Positions 1 through 6,440 of a DNA stretch of 13,376 nt are shown in pieces (position 1 is the stretch's first letter; every line of letters begins with the position of its first letter). Origin of the DNA: Oxalobacteraceae bacterium UBA5157 (lineage in GTDB: Bacteria > Pseudomonadota > Gammaproteobacteria > Burkholderiales > Burkholderiaceae_D). The stretch spans positions 1-13,376 of the forward strand of contig DHXL01000287.1 in assembly GCA_002415335.1 (NCBI GenBank), given 5' to 3'. The notes beneath the pieces were generated by a model. It was given only the letters and a program-made list of their open reading frames with translations. It made no database searches and had not been told where the DNA came from. Both the position numbers and the translations under genes were made by a program.

Positions 1-1542
1 GTGTATGTCGACCGCCTGCCGCCGTGCAACCATGCCTGTCCTGTCGGAGAAAATATCCAGGCATGGCTGTTCCATGCCGAGTCGGGCGACTATGAGAAAG
101 CCTGGCGCGAGCTGGTGAAAAATAATCCGATGCCAGCCATCATGGGGCGCGTCTGCTATCACCCGTGCGAGTCGTCTTGCAACCGCGGCCAGCTTGACGA
201 GACGGTCAATATCCACGTGGTCGAGCGTTTCCTTGGCGACGAGGCCATCAGGCACGGTTGGCAAGTGGAACTGGCGCCGCCGTCAGGCAAGCATGTGCTG
301 GTCATTGGCGCCGGCCCTTCCGGCCTGTCGGCCGCCTATCACCTGCGCCTGCTCGGCCACGCCGTGACGATCCTGGAAGCGGGATCGCTGACCGGCGGCA
401 TGATGCGCTTCGGCATTCCCAAGTACCGCCTGCCGCGCGAAGTGCTGGATGCCGAAGTCAGGCGCATCGAGGACATGGGTGTCGCGATCCGGCTCAACCA
501 AAAAGTCGACGACGTGCTGGCCACGATGAAGGAGGGCGGCTTCGACGCAGCGTTCCTCGCCGTCGGCGCCCATCTCGCCAAGCGCGCCTACATTCCGGCG
601 GGCGACGCCGGCAAGATTCTCGACGCGGTTTCGGTGCTGCGCGGGATGGAAGGCGCAGACAAGCCGTTGCTGGGACGGCGCGTCGTGGTGTATGGCGGCG
701 GCAATACCGCGATCGACGTGGCGCGCACCGCCAAGCGCCTGGGCGCGGAAGAATCGATCATCGTCTATCGCCGCACCCGCGAGAAAATGCCGGCGCACGA
801 TTTCGAGGTCGAGGAGGCGCTGCAGGAAGGCATCATGATGAAGTGGCTGTCGACCATCAAGGATGCCGGGGAAACCAGCTTCACGGTGGAAAAAATGGCA
901 CTCGACGAGAAGGGATTTCCGCAGCCGACCGGCGAATACGAAACCATCGAGGCCGATTCGCTGGTGCTGGCGCTGGGGCAGGACGTCGACCTTTCGCTAT
1001 TGGGGAACGTGCCCGGCCTGGCCACCGAAAACGACATGGTGCAGGTGGACCGCGGCATGATGACCAGCTATCCCGGCATCTTCGCGGGGGGCGACATGGT
1101 GCCCTCCGAACGCACCGTCACGGTTGCCATCGGCCACGGCAAGAAAGCGGCGCGCAACATCGATGCATGGCTGCGCGGGACGGCGCTTGATGCCGCCCAA
1201 AAACACGAGGTGGCCACCTTCGACAAACTCAACACCTGGTACTACACCGACGCGCCCAAGGCAGTGCAGCCGGTGCTCGACATCATCCGCCGCCAATCCA
1301 CTTTCGAGGAAGTGCTGGGCGGACTCGACGAAAGCAATGCGTTGCTGGAGGCGCGCCGCTGTCTATCTTGCGGCAACTGTTTCGAGTGCGACAATTGCTA
1401 CGGCGTCTGCCCCGACAACGCCGTCATCAAGCTCGGCCCGGGCCAGCGTTTCAGCTTCAACTACGACTATTGCAAAGGCTGCGGCATCTGCGTCGCGGAA
1501 TGCCCGTGCGGTGCGATCACGACGGAACAGGAAACGATTTGA
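1..1542 (+). CDS. GltD-like NAD(P)H/FAD oxidoreductase with C-terminal 4Fe-4S clusters (5' end outside window)
   Basis: This is a soluble electron-transfer flavoprotein of the glutamate-synthase small-subunit type. 513 residues are visible. The frame is open at base 1 and homologues have a short stretch before YVDRLPPCNHACP, so I read it as 5'-partial rather than starting at the GTG. The N-terminal Fe-S domain has C9, C13, C52, C56 and C60. The FAD fold has GAGPSG at 103-108 and the NAD(P)H fold has GGGNTA at 232-237. The tail (454-503) is cysteine-rich with two ferredoxin-like sets, the second being CKGCGICVAECPCG. Such proteins feed electrons between NAD(P)H and ferredoxin-type partners and are often encoded beside 2-oxoacid:ferredoxin oxidoreductases. 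No glutamate synthase large subunit is visible, so I would not call it gltD. The partner gene is presumably upstream, outside the window. Confidence 0.9.
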   Translation: MYVDRLPPCNHACPVGENIQAWLFHAESGDYEKAWRELVKNNPMPAIMGRVCYHPCESSCNRGQLDETVNIHVVERFLGDEAIRHGWQVELAPPSGKHVLVIGAGPSGLSAAYHLRLLGHAVTILEAGSLTGGMMRFGIPKYRLPREVLDAEVRRIEDMGVAIRLNQKVDDVLATMKEGGFDAAFLAVGAHLAKRAYIPAGDAGKILDAVSVLRGMEGADKPLLGRRVVVYGGGNTAIDVARTAKRLGAEESIIVYRRTREKMPAHDFEVEEALQEGIMMKWLSTIKDAGETSFTVEKMALDEKGFPQPTGEYETIEADSLVLALGQDVDLSLLGNVPGLATENDMVQVDRGMMTSYPGIFAGGDMVPSERTVTVAIGHGKKAARNIDAWLRGTALDAAQKHEVATFDKLNTWYYTDAPKAVQPVLDIIRRQSTFEEVLGGLDESNALLEARRCLSCGNCFECDNCYGVCPDNAVIKLGPGQRFSFNYDYCKGCGICVAECPCGAITTEQETI

Positions 1543-1600
1543 GCTAACGCGACTGGATGAACGTCCACGCCGTATCCGGGCATTGAAGCGCTCAGGGAAG

Positions 1601-1628
1601 GCCGGCAGTGAGTCTTCTTGCTGCCGGC
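1601..1628 (+). terminator. Hairpin after the oxidoreductase gene, possible terminator
   Basis: A perfect 8-bp inverted repeat, GCCGGCAG (1601-1608) and CTGCCGGC (1621-1628), encloses a 12-nt loop 58 bases after the stop codon. The bases that follow (TATTCAATTTG) are AT-rich but lack a clean T-run, so it may be a weak intrinsic terminator or an mRNA-stabilising hairpin. Confidence 0.45.
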
Positions 1629-1813
1629 TATTCAATTTGCCTCAGCCCCTCCGTCGGACTCATGGCTTTGAATAGGTTGCCCCGTGCGCCGCTTCCAGGC
1701 CGACGGTTTATTCGGCTGCTCCGCACGCGGGCGGCCGGAGGCCTTTGATGCTCGGTCCGAGAGCGTATGCACACCTATCTTGCCCTGCATCATGGCTCGT
1801 TCCATCCAGGTCG

Positions 1814-1825
1814 ATTATCGATAAT
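1814..1825. promoter_or_regulatory. 12-bp perfect palindrome ATTATCGATAAT
   Basis: ATTATCGATAAT equals its own reverse complement. It lies 4 bases before the FNR-like box at 1830-1843, in an AT-rich pocket of an otherwise GC-rich region. This is compatible with a protein-binding site. No specific regulator can be named. Confidence 0.3.
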
Positions 1826-1829
1826 TCCC

Positions 1830-1843
1830 GTGATAAAGATCAA
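1830..1843. promoter_or_regulatory. FNR/ANR-like box, 9 of 10 positions
   Basis: GTGAT-AAAG-ATCAA matches the FNR-family consensus TTGAT-N4-ATCAA at nine of ten specified positions and lies in non-coding DNA. A class II promoter reading rightwards would start near 1878, but the hexamer at the right place (CATCCT, 1866-1871) is a poor -10. The first gene downstream is hsp20 at 2163. The sequence match is seen directly; regulatory function is inferred. Confidence 0.4.
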
Positions 1844-2087
1844 CCGGTAGTGCCCGAAATGGATGCATCCTCATCGCAGGATTCGATCCGCTCATTGCCT
1901 GCGCTGTGGGAGGAAGATGAAATACCGGCGACGGCTCCACCGCTTCACGATAACGCGAAGGCACGGTGCAGTGGTCCGATTGCCGGCCCGATTCTGACCA
2001 CTGACCGCATCGTGGCAGCGCCCGGTGCCGGGCGACTGCCAGGTCGACACCGCAGGGCTCGGCGTGCTGTCAAACCGAATGTCGGGT

Positions 2088-2105
2088 AATTCGCCATGAC
2101 GAATT
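2088..2105. promoter_or_regulatory. Inverted repeat AATTCG-N6-CGAATT upstream of hsp20
   Basis: A perfect 6-6-6 inverted repeat lies 57 bases before the first hsp20 start. It could be an operator in the leader or core promoter. I found no convincing sigma-32 or sigma-70 hexamer pair next to it. Confidence 0.25.
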
Positions 2106-2162
2106 TTCGATCAAGGGGCCGGTTTGGACGTTATCTTTGGCGTATCAAAAAGGAGAAGCAGC

Positions 2163-2666
2163 ATGTTGAATTCATTGAAGCAAACGGGAAGGAACATTGG
2201 CCATGAGATTGGCCGGACATGGGAAAACCTGTCGGAAGGCTGGCGCGAATTGCTCAGTCGCAGCAGCGACGCACTCACTCATTTTGCCCGCAACAAGGAC
2301 GAGAAACAGGGCGAGAAAGGGGCGCTCGCCACTTTCCCCCAATGGAGCCTGCTGGCGGGCGAAGTGGAAGAAACCGGAAAGGAAATCGTGGTGCGCGTGG
2401 AGCTTCCCGGTATGGAAAAGGACGATTGCAGCATCACCATCGAAGGCAATATACTTTACCTCTCCGGAGAAAAGCGCTTCGAGCGCGACACGGACGACAG
2501 CACCTACCATGTCATGGAGCGTGCTTATGGCGCATTTCAACGCACCATCCCGTTGCCGCGCAACGTCGATATGGAAAAGGCAAAGGCGAGTTTCAAGAAT
2601 GGCGTGCTGACCGTTCGCCTGCCCAAGGAAGGCGCTGAAGCAGCCAGGTCGATTCCGGTGTCCTGA
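2163..2666 (+). CDS. Small heat-shock protein, Hsp20/alpha-crystallin family (first copy)
   Basis: This is an ATP-independent holdase chaperone that binds unfolding proteins in the cytoplasm as oligomers. At 167 residues it is normal for the family. The N-terminal arm (1-50) is amphipathic and helical (IGRTWENLSEGWRELLSR). The alpha-crystallin domain runs from about 58 to 160 and ends in the signature GVLTVRLPK. The C-terminal tail carries the I-x-V anchor (SIPVS) used for oligomer assembly. I chose ATG 2163 over an upstream in-frame TTG at 2124 because AAGGAGA (2150-2156) sits 6 bases before it. Its TGA stop runs into GAGG, which can serve as the ribosome-binding site of the Hsp70 stub at 2676, so the following genes look translationally linked. 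It differs clearly from the second Hsp20 at 5547. Confidence 0.95.
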   Translation: MLNSLKQTGRNIGHEIGRTWENLSEGWRELLSRSSDALTHFARNKDEKQGEKGALATFPQWSLLAGEVEETGKEIVVRVELPGMEKDDCSITIEGNILYLSGEKRFERDTDDSTYHVMERAYGAFQRTIPLPRNVDMEKAKASFKNGVLTVRLPKEGAEAARSIPVS

Positions 2667-2675
2667 GGCGCGACC

Positions 2676-2762
2676 ATGGGTATTATCGGCATCGATCTCG
2701 GCACCTCCAATTCGGCGGCGGCGGTATTGCGCGGCGGGCGCCCAGTCGAGAACAAAAAATGA
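2676..2762 (+). pseudogene. Hsp70 (DnaK-family) N-terminal stub, 28 codons
   Basis: The short frame begins MGIIGIDLGTSNSAAAVLRG, the phosphate-1 motif that opens the Hsp70/actin ATPase fold (normally IGIDLGTTNS), followed by GGRPV. After that the match ends and the frame closes with ENKK and TGA. A full Hsp70 has roughly 600 residues, so nearly all of the gene is missing. The ATG has a GAGG ribosome-binding site (2664-2667) 8 bases upstream, and its TGA overlaps the lon start as ATGA (2759-2762). The simplest reading is an internal deletion of an hsp70 gene that once lay between hsp20 and lon. The stub may now work only as a coupling leader for lon, whose own ribosome-binding site is poor. 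A short functional peptide is possible but cannot be shown. Confidence 0.8.
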
Positions 2763-5215
2763 GCACACCTGTACCACTGGACTCGCAACAACTTCACCAG
2801 CCCTGCGACCCCGGACAATTCGCATTCCAGACCACGGCGGATCTGGAGGACTTGACCGAAATGATCGGGCAAGTGCGCGCCATGGATGCGCTACGGTTCG
2901 GCGCCGGCATTCGTCACGACGGCTACAATCTTTTCGTGCTGGGCCCCTCCCGTATGGGCAAGCATAGTATGGTTCGGCAATTCCTCGAAAGGAAGGCCAA
3001 ACAGGAGCATGAACCGGCCGACTGGTGCTATCTCAACAACTTCACCCAGCCGCACAAACCGCAAGCGCTCAGGCTCCCCTGCGGCAAAGGTGCAGCGCTG
3101 CGGCTGCACATGGCTCAGTCGGTTGATTATCTGCGTATCGCCATCCCGGCGCTGTTCGAAAGCGATGAATATCGCGCCAAGGCAGAAGCAATCCAGGACG
3201 AGTTCAGCAAGCGGCAAGAGCAGGTGATCAAGGAATTGGGGGATGACGCCGTGAAGCAGGACATTGCCCTGTTGCGCACGCCCGGCGGATTCGCCTTCGC
3301 GCCGACCCGCAACCACGAAGTGATTCCCCCGGACGAATACGAAAAGCTGGCGGAGGAAGAGAAAAAGCGAATAGTCGTCACGATCGCCGAATTACAGGAA
3401 CGGCTGGAAAAGATCCTTGCTCACCTGCCGCAGTGGCGCAAGGAGCGGAGCGAACGGGTCAGGCAGCTCGACCGGGAAACCATGCTATCGGCCGTTGTCC
3501 ACGTGATCAATGAAATGCGCGGAGCATTTGCCGATCTGCCTGAGGTGCTGAAATACTTCGACGCCGTACAGCAGGACATGGTGGAGCACGGAGACGATTT
3601 TCGCAGGCAAGAGGAGTCAACCAGCATCTCGGGCATGACGGTCGTCACCCAGCCCGCTTTCCACCGGTACGAGATAAACGTGCTGGTGACCAATGGCAAA
3701 CAGTCAGGCGCTCCCATCGTTAGTGAGGACAATCCGACCCACAGCAATCTGGTCGGACGGGTCGAGCATGTCGCCCAACTCGGTGCGCTGGTCACCGATT
3801 TCACACTGATCAAGCCGGGTGCGTTGCATCGGGCCAATGGCGGCTATCTGCTGCTGGATGTGCGCAAGGTGCTGGCGCAACCATTCGCCTGGGAAGGTCT
3901 GAAGCGGGCGCTGCAATCGCGCAAGATCCACATCGAATCGTTAGGGCAAATATATAGCCTGGTCAGCACGGTATCGCTGGAGCCCGAGCCTATTCCGCTG
4001 GATGCAAAAATCGTCTTGTTTGGCGACCGCCTCTTCTACTATCTACTGCAGGAGTACGACCCGGAATTCGGCGAACTGTTCAAGGTAGCGGCGGATTTCG
4101 AGGAACGTATGGAGCGTAACGCCGATACCCACTTGCTGTATGCCCGATTGATTTCCACGCTGACCCGCAAGGACGCGCTGCTACCGCTCGATCGCGGCGC
4201 GGTGGCAAGAGTGATCGAGCGCGGCGCGCGCCTGGTGGGTGATGCGGAAAGACTAACCGTCCGTATCCGCAGCGTAGCTGATTTGCTGTGCGAGGCCGAT
4301 TACTGGGCACATGAGGCCGGCAAGGTGGTGGTGGATGCGGCTGAGGTGCAGCGTGCGATCGATAGCCAGGTTCGACGCCAGGATCGGCTCCGCGACCAAC
4401 TGCACGAGGCCATCCTGCGCGGGACCCTGATGATCGAAACACAGGGAGCCGTGACGGGTCAGATCAATGGTCTGTCGGTGATCGAGCTGGGCGAATTCGC
4501 TTTCGCGCAACCGACCCGGATTACCGCGACCACCCGGCTTGGCGAGGGGGAACTGGTTAATATCGAGCGCGAAGTAAAACTCTCCGGCGCCATCCACTCG
4601 AAGGGCGTGCTGATTCTCTCTTCATTCCTTGCCGCGCGCTACGCCAGGAACCAGCCTCTGTCGCTTTCCGCCAGCCTGGTATTCGAGCAGTCCTATGGCC
4701 TGGTCGATGGCGACAGCGCTTCCATGGCCGAATTGTGCGCACTGCTCTCCAACCTGGCGAATGCTCCGATCAAGCAGTCGCTGGCGGTGACCGGCTCGGT
4801 GAATCAGTTCGGCCAGGCGCAGGCGGTCGGCGCGGTGAATGAAAAAATCGAGGGCTTCTTCGACATCTGCGCGGCGCGGGGATTGACTGGCGAGCAAGGG
4901 GTGCTGATCCCGGCTGCCAACGTCAAGCACCTGATGCTGCGGCAAGACGTGGTGGCGGCCGCCGAAGCACGGAAATTCCGCATTTACGCGGTGGAAAACG
5001 TCGATCACGCCATGGCCATCCTGACCGCCTTGCCGGCCGGTGAAGCCGGCGCCGATGGCAGCTACCCGGAGGGAAGCGTCAATCGCGCGGTAGCGGCGCG
5101 GATGGCCGAGTTGACTACCATCAGGCAGTCGTACGCGCGGCTTGCCGGGCAAGGATCGGGAGACAGGAAGGACCCCGATTCTTCTTTCTCGCACCTGTCG
5201 TCCGGGATTGATTGA
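2759..5215 (+). CDS. Lon-like ATP-dependent serine protease (AAA_32/Lon C-terminal type)
   Basis: An 818-residue protein of the LonB/YcbZ-like class, predicted to unfold and degrade damaged proteins; no membrane segment is visible. The degenerate P-loop GPSRMGKHS is at 62-70 (K68), with His where Walker A normally has Ser/Thr directly after Lys. A helical insertion at about 125-240 is rich in E, K and Q and may be coiled coil. Walker B-like GGYLLLDV is at 361-368. The Lon proteolytic domain covers roughly the last 210 residues with the catalytic dyad S653 (in DGDSAS) and K696 (in NEKIEGF), 43 residues apart as in E. coli Lon (S679/K722). ITGQ-type strands and the GEQGVLIPAAN segment are family-typical. 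The start overlaps the Hsp70 stub by 4 bases with only a weak GAG upstream, suggesting translational coupling. Its stop lies inside an FNR-type box. Confidence 0.93.
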   Translation: MSTPVPLDSQQLHQPCDPGQFAFQTTADLEDLTEMIGQVRAMDALRFGAGIRHDGYNLFVLGPSRMGKHSMVRQFLERKAKQEHEPADWCYLNNFTQPHKPQALRLPCGKGAALRLHMAQSVDYLRIAIPALFESDEYRAKAEAIQDEFSKRQEQVIKELGDDAVKQDIALLRTPGGFAFAPTRNHEVIPPDEYEKLAEEEKKRIVVTIAELQERLEKILAHLPQWRKERSERVRQLDRETMLSAVVHVINEMRGAFADLPEVLKYFDAVQQDMVEHGDDFRRQEESTSISGMTVVTQPAFHRYEINVLVTNGKQSGAPIVSEDNPTHSNLVGRVEHVAQLGALVTDFTLIKPGALHRANGGYLLLDVRKVLAQPFAWEGLKRALQSRKIHIESLGQIYSLVSTVSLEPEPIPLDAKIVLFGDRLFYYLLQEYDPEFGELFKVAADFEERMERNADTHLLYARLISTLTRKDALLPLDRGAVARVIERGARLVGDAERLTVRIRSVADLLCEADYWAHEAGKVVVDAAEVQRAIDSQVRRQDRLRDQLHEAILRGTLMIETQGAVTGQINGLSVIELGEFAFAQPTRITATTRLGEGELVNIEREVKLSGAIHSKGVLILSSFLAARYARNQPLSLSASLVFEQSYGLVDGDSASMAELCALLSNLANAPIKQSLAVTGSVNQFGQAQAVGAVNEKIEGFFDICAARGLTGEQGVLIPAANVKHLMLRQDVVAAAEARKFRIYAVENVDHAMAILTALPAGEAGADGSYPEGSVNRAVAARMAELTTIRQSYARLAGQGSGDRKDPDSSFSHLSSGID

Positions 5216-5225
5216 TCGGCATCAA
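5212..5225. promoter_or_regulatory. Perfect FNR/ANR consensus box TTGAT-CGGC-ATCAA
   Basis: All ten specified positions of TTGAT-N4-ATCAA match. The box overlaps the lon stop codon (5213-5215) and precedes the DnaJ remnant and second hsp20. By a simple 4-to-the-10 estimate a perfect match is expected about 0.01 times in a window this size. No good -10 lies at the class II distance (around 5248-5253), so which transcript it would control is unclear. Confidence 0.45.
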
Positions 5226-5236
5226 ACTGAAGGTGA

Positions 5237-5360
5237 GCGATCATTTCTCCCCAACGCGATTATTATGAAGTCCGGGGCATCGCCACGGATGCCGACCCGC
5301 GGCGAGCGCCTGTTGTACGAGCAGCTGCATGCGATCGCCGGAAAGGTCCAGTCACGCTAA
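5237..5360 (+). pseudogene. DnaJ/CbpA-type co-chaperone remnant (both ends, middle deleted)
   Basis: From 5252 one frame reads QRDYYEVRGIATDADP, the start of a J-domain (typically RDYYEVLGIA.DA). It then loses similarity, without the HPD motif. A different frame ending at TAA 5358-5360 reads RGERLLYEQLHAIAGKVQSR, which resembles the C-terminus of DnaJ/CbpA-like proteins. The two pieces meet around 5290-5310 out of frame, as expected after a deletion of most of a roughly 300-codon gene. AAGGTGA (5230-5236) is well placed for a start near 5243, where the codon is now ATT. The J-domain end is a strong match; the C-terminal assignment is my inference. It lies directly after lon, where a DnaJ partner of the lost Hsp70 would be expected. 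Confidence 0.65.
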
Positions 5361-5369
5361 ATCTAGAAC

Positions 5370-5381
5370 TGCGGTACCGCA
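5370..5381. repeat. 12-bp perfect palindrome TGCGGTACCGCA
   Basis: TGCGGTACCGCA is its own reverse complement and lies 10 bases after the DnaJ remnant, 32 bases before the -35 of the hsp20 promoter. It has no loop, so it is more likely a protein site or chance than a terminator. Confidence 0.25.
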
Positions 5382-5412
5382 CAGCCAGGCTTTGCTTGCC
5401 GTTGAATTTCTC

Positions 5413-5440
5413 TTGGATTCCCAGACCGTCCTTCTATAAT
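5413..5440 (+). promoter_or_regulatory. Sigma-70-type promoter for the second hsp20
   Basis: TTGGAT (5413-5418) and a perfect TATAAT (5435-5440) are separated by 16 bases. Transcription would start near 5447, giving a leader of about 100 bases before the hsp20 start. CTTGGA at 5412 resembles a sigma-32 -35 (CTTGAA), but the -10 does not match CCCCAT-T, so vegetative sigma is the better reading. Confidence 0.6.
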
Positions 5441-5507
5441 TATTTGTGTGGGTAGCGTTCCGTCAATTGTTTGCTGTGCATGGCAAGAGAATGGCGGCGC
5501 TGACGCA

Positions 5508-5540
5508 TTTTCCATATAACTGTTTTCAGGAAAGAGGAGG
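5508..5540 (+). promoter_or_regulatory. Possible RNA-thermometer hairpin masking the hsp20 ribosome-binding site
   Basis: In the leader, TTTTCC (5508-5513) can pair with GGAAAG (5529-5534) or, with G-U pairs, with the Shine-Dalgarno GGAGG (5536-5540). A U-rich strand pairing weakly with the ribosome-binding site is the principle of fourU-type thermometers, common before hsp20 genes. The pairing is short and folding was not computed. Confidence 0.25.
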
Positions 5541-5546
5541 TTGATG

Positions 5547-5993
5547 ATGGCCAGCAATCTAATGCGCTTCGACCCATTTTCCGAGGCCGCGCGCCTTGAT
5601 CCATTTCGCAATTTTGAGGATATTTTCAGGGACTTTTCGATGATGCCGACTTTGCGCGGTGTGGAATCTCCTCCACGCATTCGAATAGATGTGTCGGAGA
5701 CTGACAATGATTACCTGGTGAAGGCCGATATACCGGGTGTGAAGAAAGAGGACATCAAGGTCTCTATCGACGGCAATCAGGTGTCTGTCAGTGCTGAAGT
5801 GAAAGAAGAGAAGGAGGCTGGCGGCGCGGGCATGCTGCGCAGCGAACGTTACTATGGTCAGGAGTTTCGCGCCTTTACATTGCCGCAAGAGGTTGACGAC
5901 AAAAAAGCAGTAGCAAAATACGAAAACGGCGTGCTCCACCTGACATTGCCGAAGAAGCATGGAACTGGCGGCAAGCAGCTTTCGATTCAATAG
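5547..5993 (+). CDS. Small heat-shock protein, Hsp20/alpha-crystallin family (second copy)
   Basis: A class-A bacterial sHSP-like holdase of 148 residues. The N-terminal arm MRFDPFSEAARLDPFRNFED is of the common bacterial type. The alpha-crystallin domain (about 42-140) contains IRIDVSETDNDYLVKADIPG, the SERYYGQEFRAFTLP segment and NGVLHLTLPK. The tail ends in LSIQ, a variant of the I-x-I anchor. GAGGAGG (5534-5540) lies 6 bases before ATG 5547. The adjacent in-frame ATG at 5544 (3 bases) is a possible start, making MM. It has its own promoter (5413-5440) and is only distantly similar to the Hsp20 at 2163, so the pair is not a recent duplication. It closes the + strand proteostasis block. Confidence 0.95.
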   Translation: MASNLMRFDPFSEAARLDPFRNFEDIFRDFSMMPTLRGVESPPRIRIDVSETDNDYLVKADIPGVKKEDIKVSIDGNQVSVSAEVKEEKEAGGAGMLRSERYYGQEFRAFTLPQEVDDKKAVAKYENGVLHLTLPKKHGTGGKQLSIQ

Positions 5994-6005
5994 AACTGAG
6001 AACAT

Positions 6006-6020
6006 CGCGTTACGAACGCG
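6006..6020 (+). terminator. Short GC hairpin just after hsp20
   Basis: CGCGTT (6006-6011) and AACGCG (6015-6020) form a perfect 6-bp stem with a 3-base loop, 12 bases after the hsp20 stop. No T-run follows, so it would be an imperfect terminator or a 3'-end protecting hairpin. Confidence 0.35.
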
Positions 6021-6065
6021 GCGTGAACAGGCAGGATTTTGGCAATTTGAGAAACACGGCAGGCA

Positions 6066-6109
6066 CTGCTGGTCGATCCATGACTGGAGCAACTCGCTTC
6101 GACCGGCAG
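6066..6109 (+). other. 11-bp stem-loop downstream of hsp20
   Basis: CTGCTGGTCGA (6066-6076) pairs over its full length with TCGACCGGCAG (6099-6109), with one T-G pair and a 22-base loop. It lies in DNA with no convincing gene. It could be a 3'-UTR structure, part of a small RNA, or a leftover of a deleted gene. A T5 tract occurs only 30 bases later (6140-6144), too far for a standard terminator. Confidence 0.35.
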
Positions 6110-6144
6110 CCTGTCGAGTATGTTGAGGCCGTGCGGGGGTTTTT

Positions 6145-6411
6145 ATGTGTCTGGCGATGGATGCTGGCGTATGTCGAGATGTCTTGGATGGCGATGGCAA
6201 AATCGCGCGCCCCGCTGTTCGCGCGCATAGAAGCCCGGATCATGTCGAGGAACCGCCGGAGGAGACGACGGTGGAGCCGCTCGATGATCCGGCGGAGCCA
6301 CCCTACGAGGATGATCCTGGCCCCGTAGAGGTGCCGCAACATGACCCAGAGCCTCAAGAGGAGCCAACTCCCGATTCGCAGTCTGTTTTCGGCGTTCGAT
6401 GTGCGCCCTAA
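6145..6411 (+). CDS. Possible small acidic Pro/Glu-rich protein, unknown function
   Basis: A frame of 88 residues. The first 30 have no recognisable character. The rest (about 34-78) is strongly acidic and proline-rich, with repeated E/D-P-P patterns such as EEPPEE, DDPAEPPYEDDPGPVEV and PEPQEEP. This composition is typical of short disordered bacterial proteins of unknown role. The start at ATG 6145 follows GGGGG (6135-6139) by 5 bases, a mediocre ribosome-binding site. An internal start at ATG 6157 is also possible. The gene would converge on the universal stress protein gene, 29 bases away. I do not recognise a family, and the frame could be non-coding. Antisense frames look worse. Confidence 0.35.
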   Translation: MCLAMDAGVCRDVLDGDGKIARPAVRAHRSPDHVEEPPEETTVEPLDDPAEPPYEDDPGPVEVPQHDPEPQEEPTPDSQSVFGVRCAP

Positions 6412-6440
6412 GCGTGCCCATCGAAACCGCCCCCTCATAA

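Larger units (their letters stand above)
1543..2162. other. 620-bp intergenic stretch without a convincing gene
   Basis: No reading frame here resembles a protein family I recognise. A + strand frame is open to 2089, with an ATG at 1859 that would give 76 residues. It has no good ribosome-binding site, and its tail is arginine/alanine/glycine-rich in the manner of a GC-driven shadow frame. The stretch does hold a hairpin (1601-1628), a 12-bp palindrome (1814-1825), an FNR-like box (1830-1843) and an inverted repeat (2088-2105), listed separately. It is probably the regulatory region in front of the heat-shock block. Confidence 0.5.

Noticed and set aside
258..1190. Long open frame overlapping the oxidoreductase on the same strand (about 310 residues)
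   Set aside because: Arginine/alanine/glycine-rich shadow caused by high GC; the oxidoreductase frame carries all motifs.
1745..2089. Possible 114- or 76-residue protein upstream of hsp20
   Set aside because: No recognisable motif, poor start signals, arginine-rich end; treated as non-coding.
6010..6438. Minus-strand frame of 142 residues antisense to the acidic ORF
   Set aside because: Arginine/leucine-rich, no motif, and it overlaps the hairpins; looks like a shadow.
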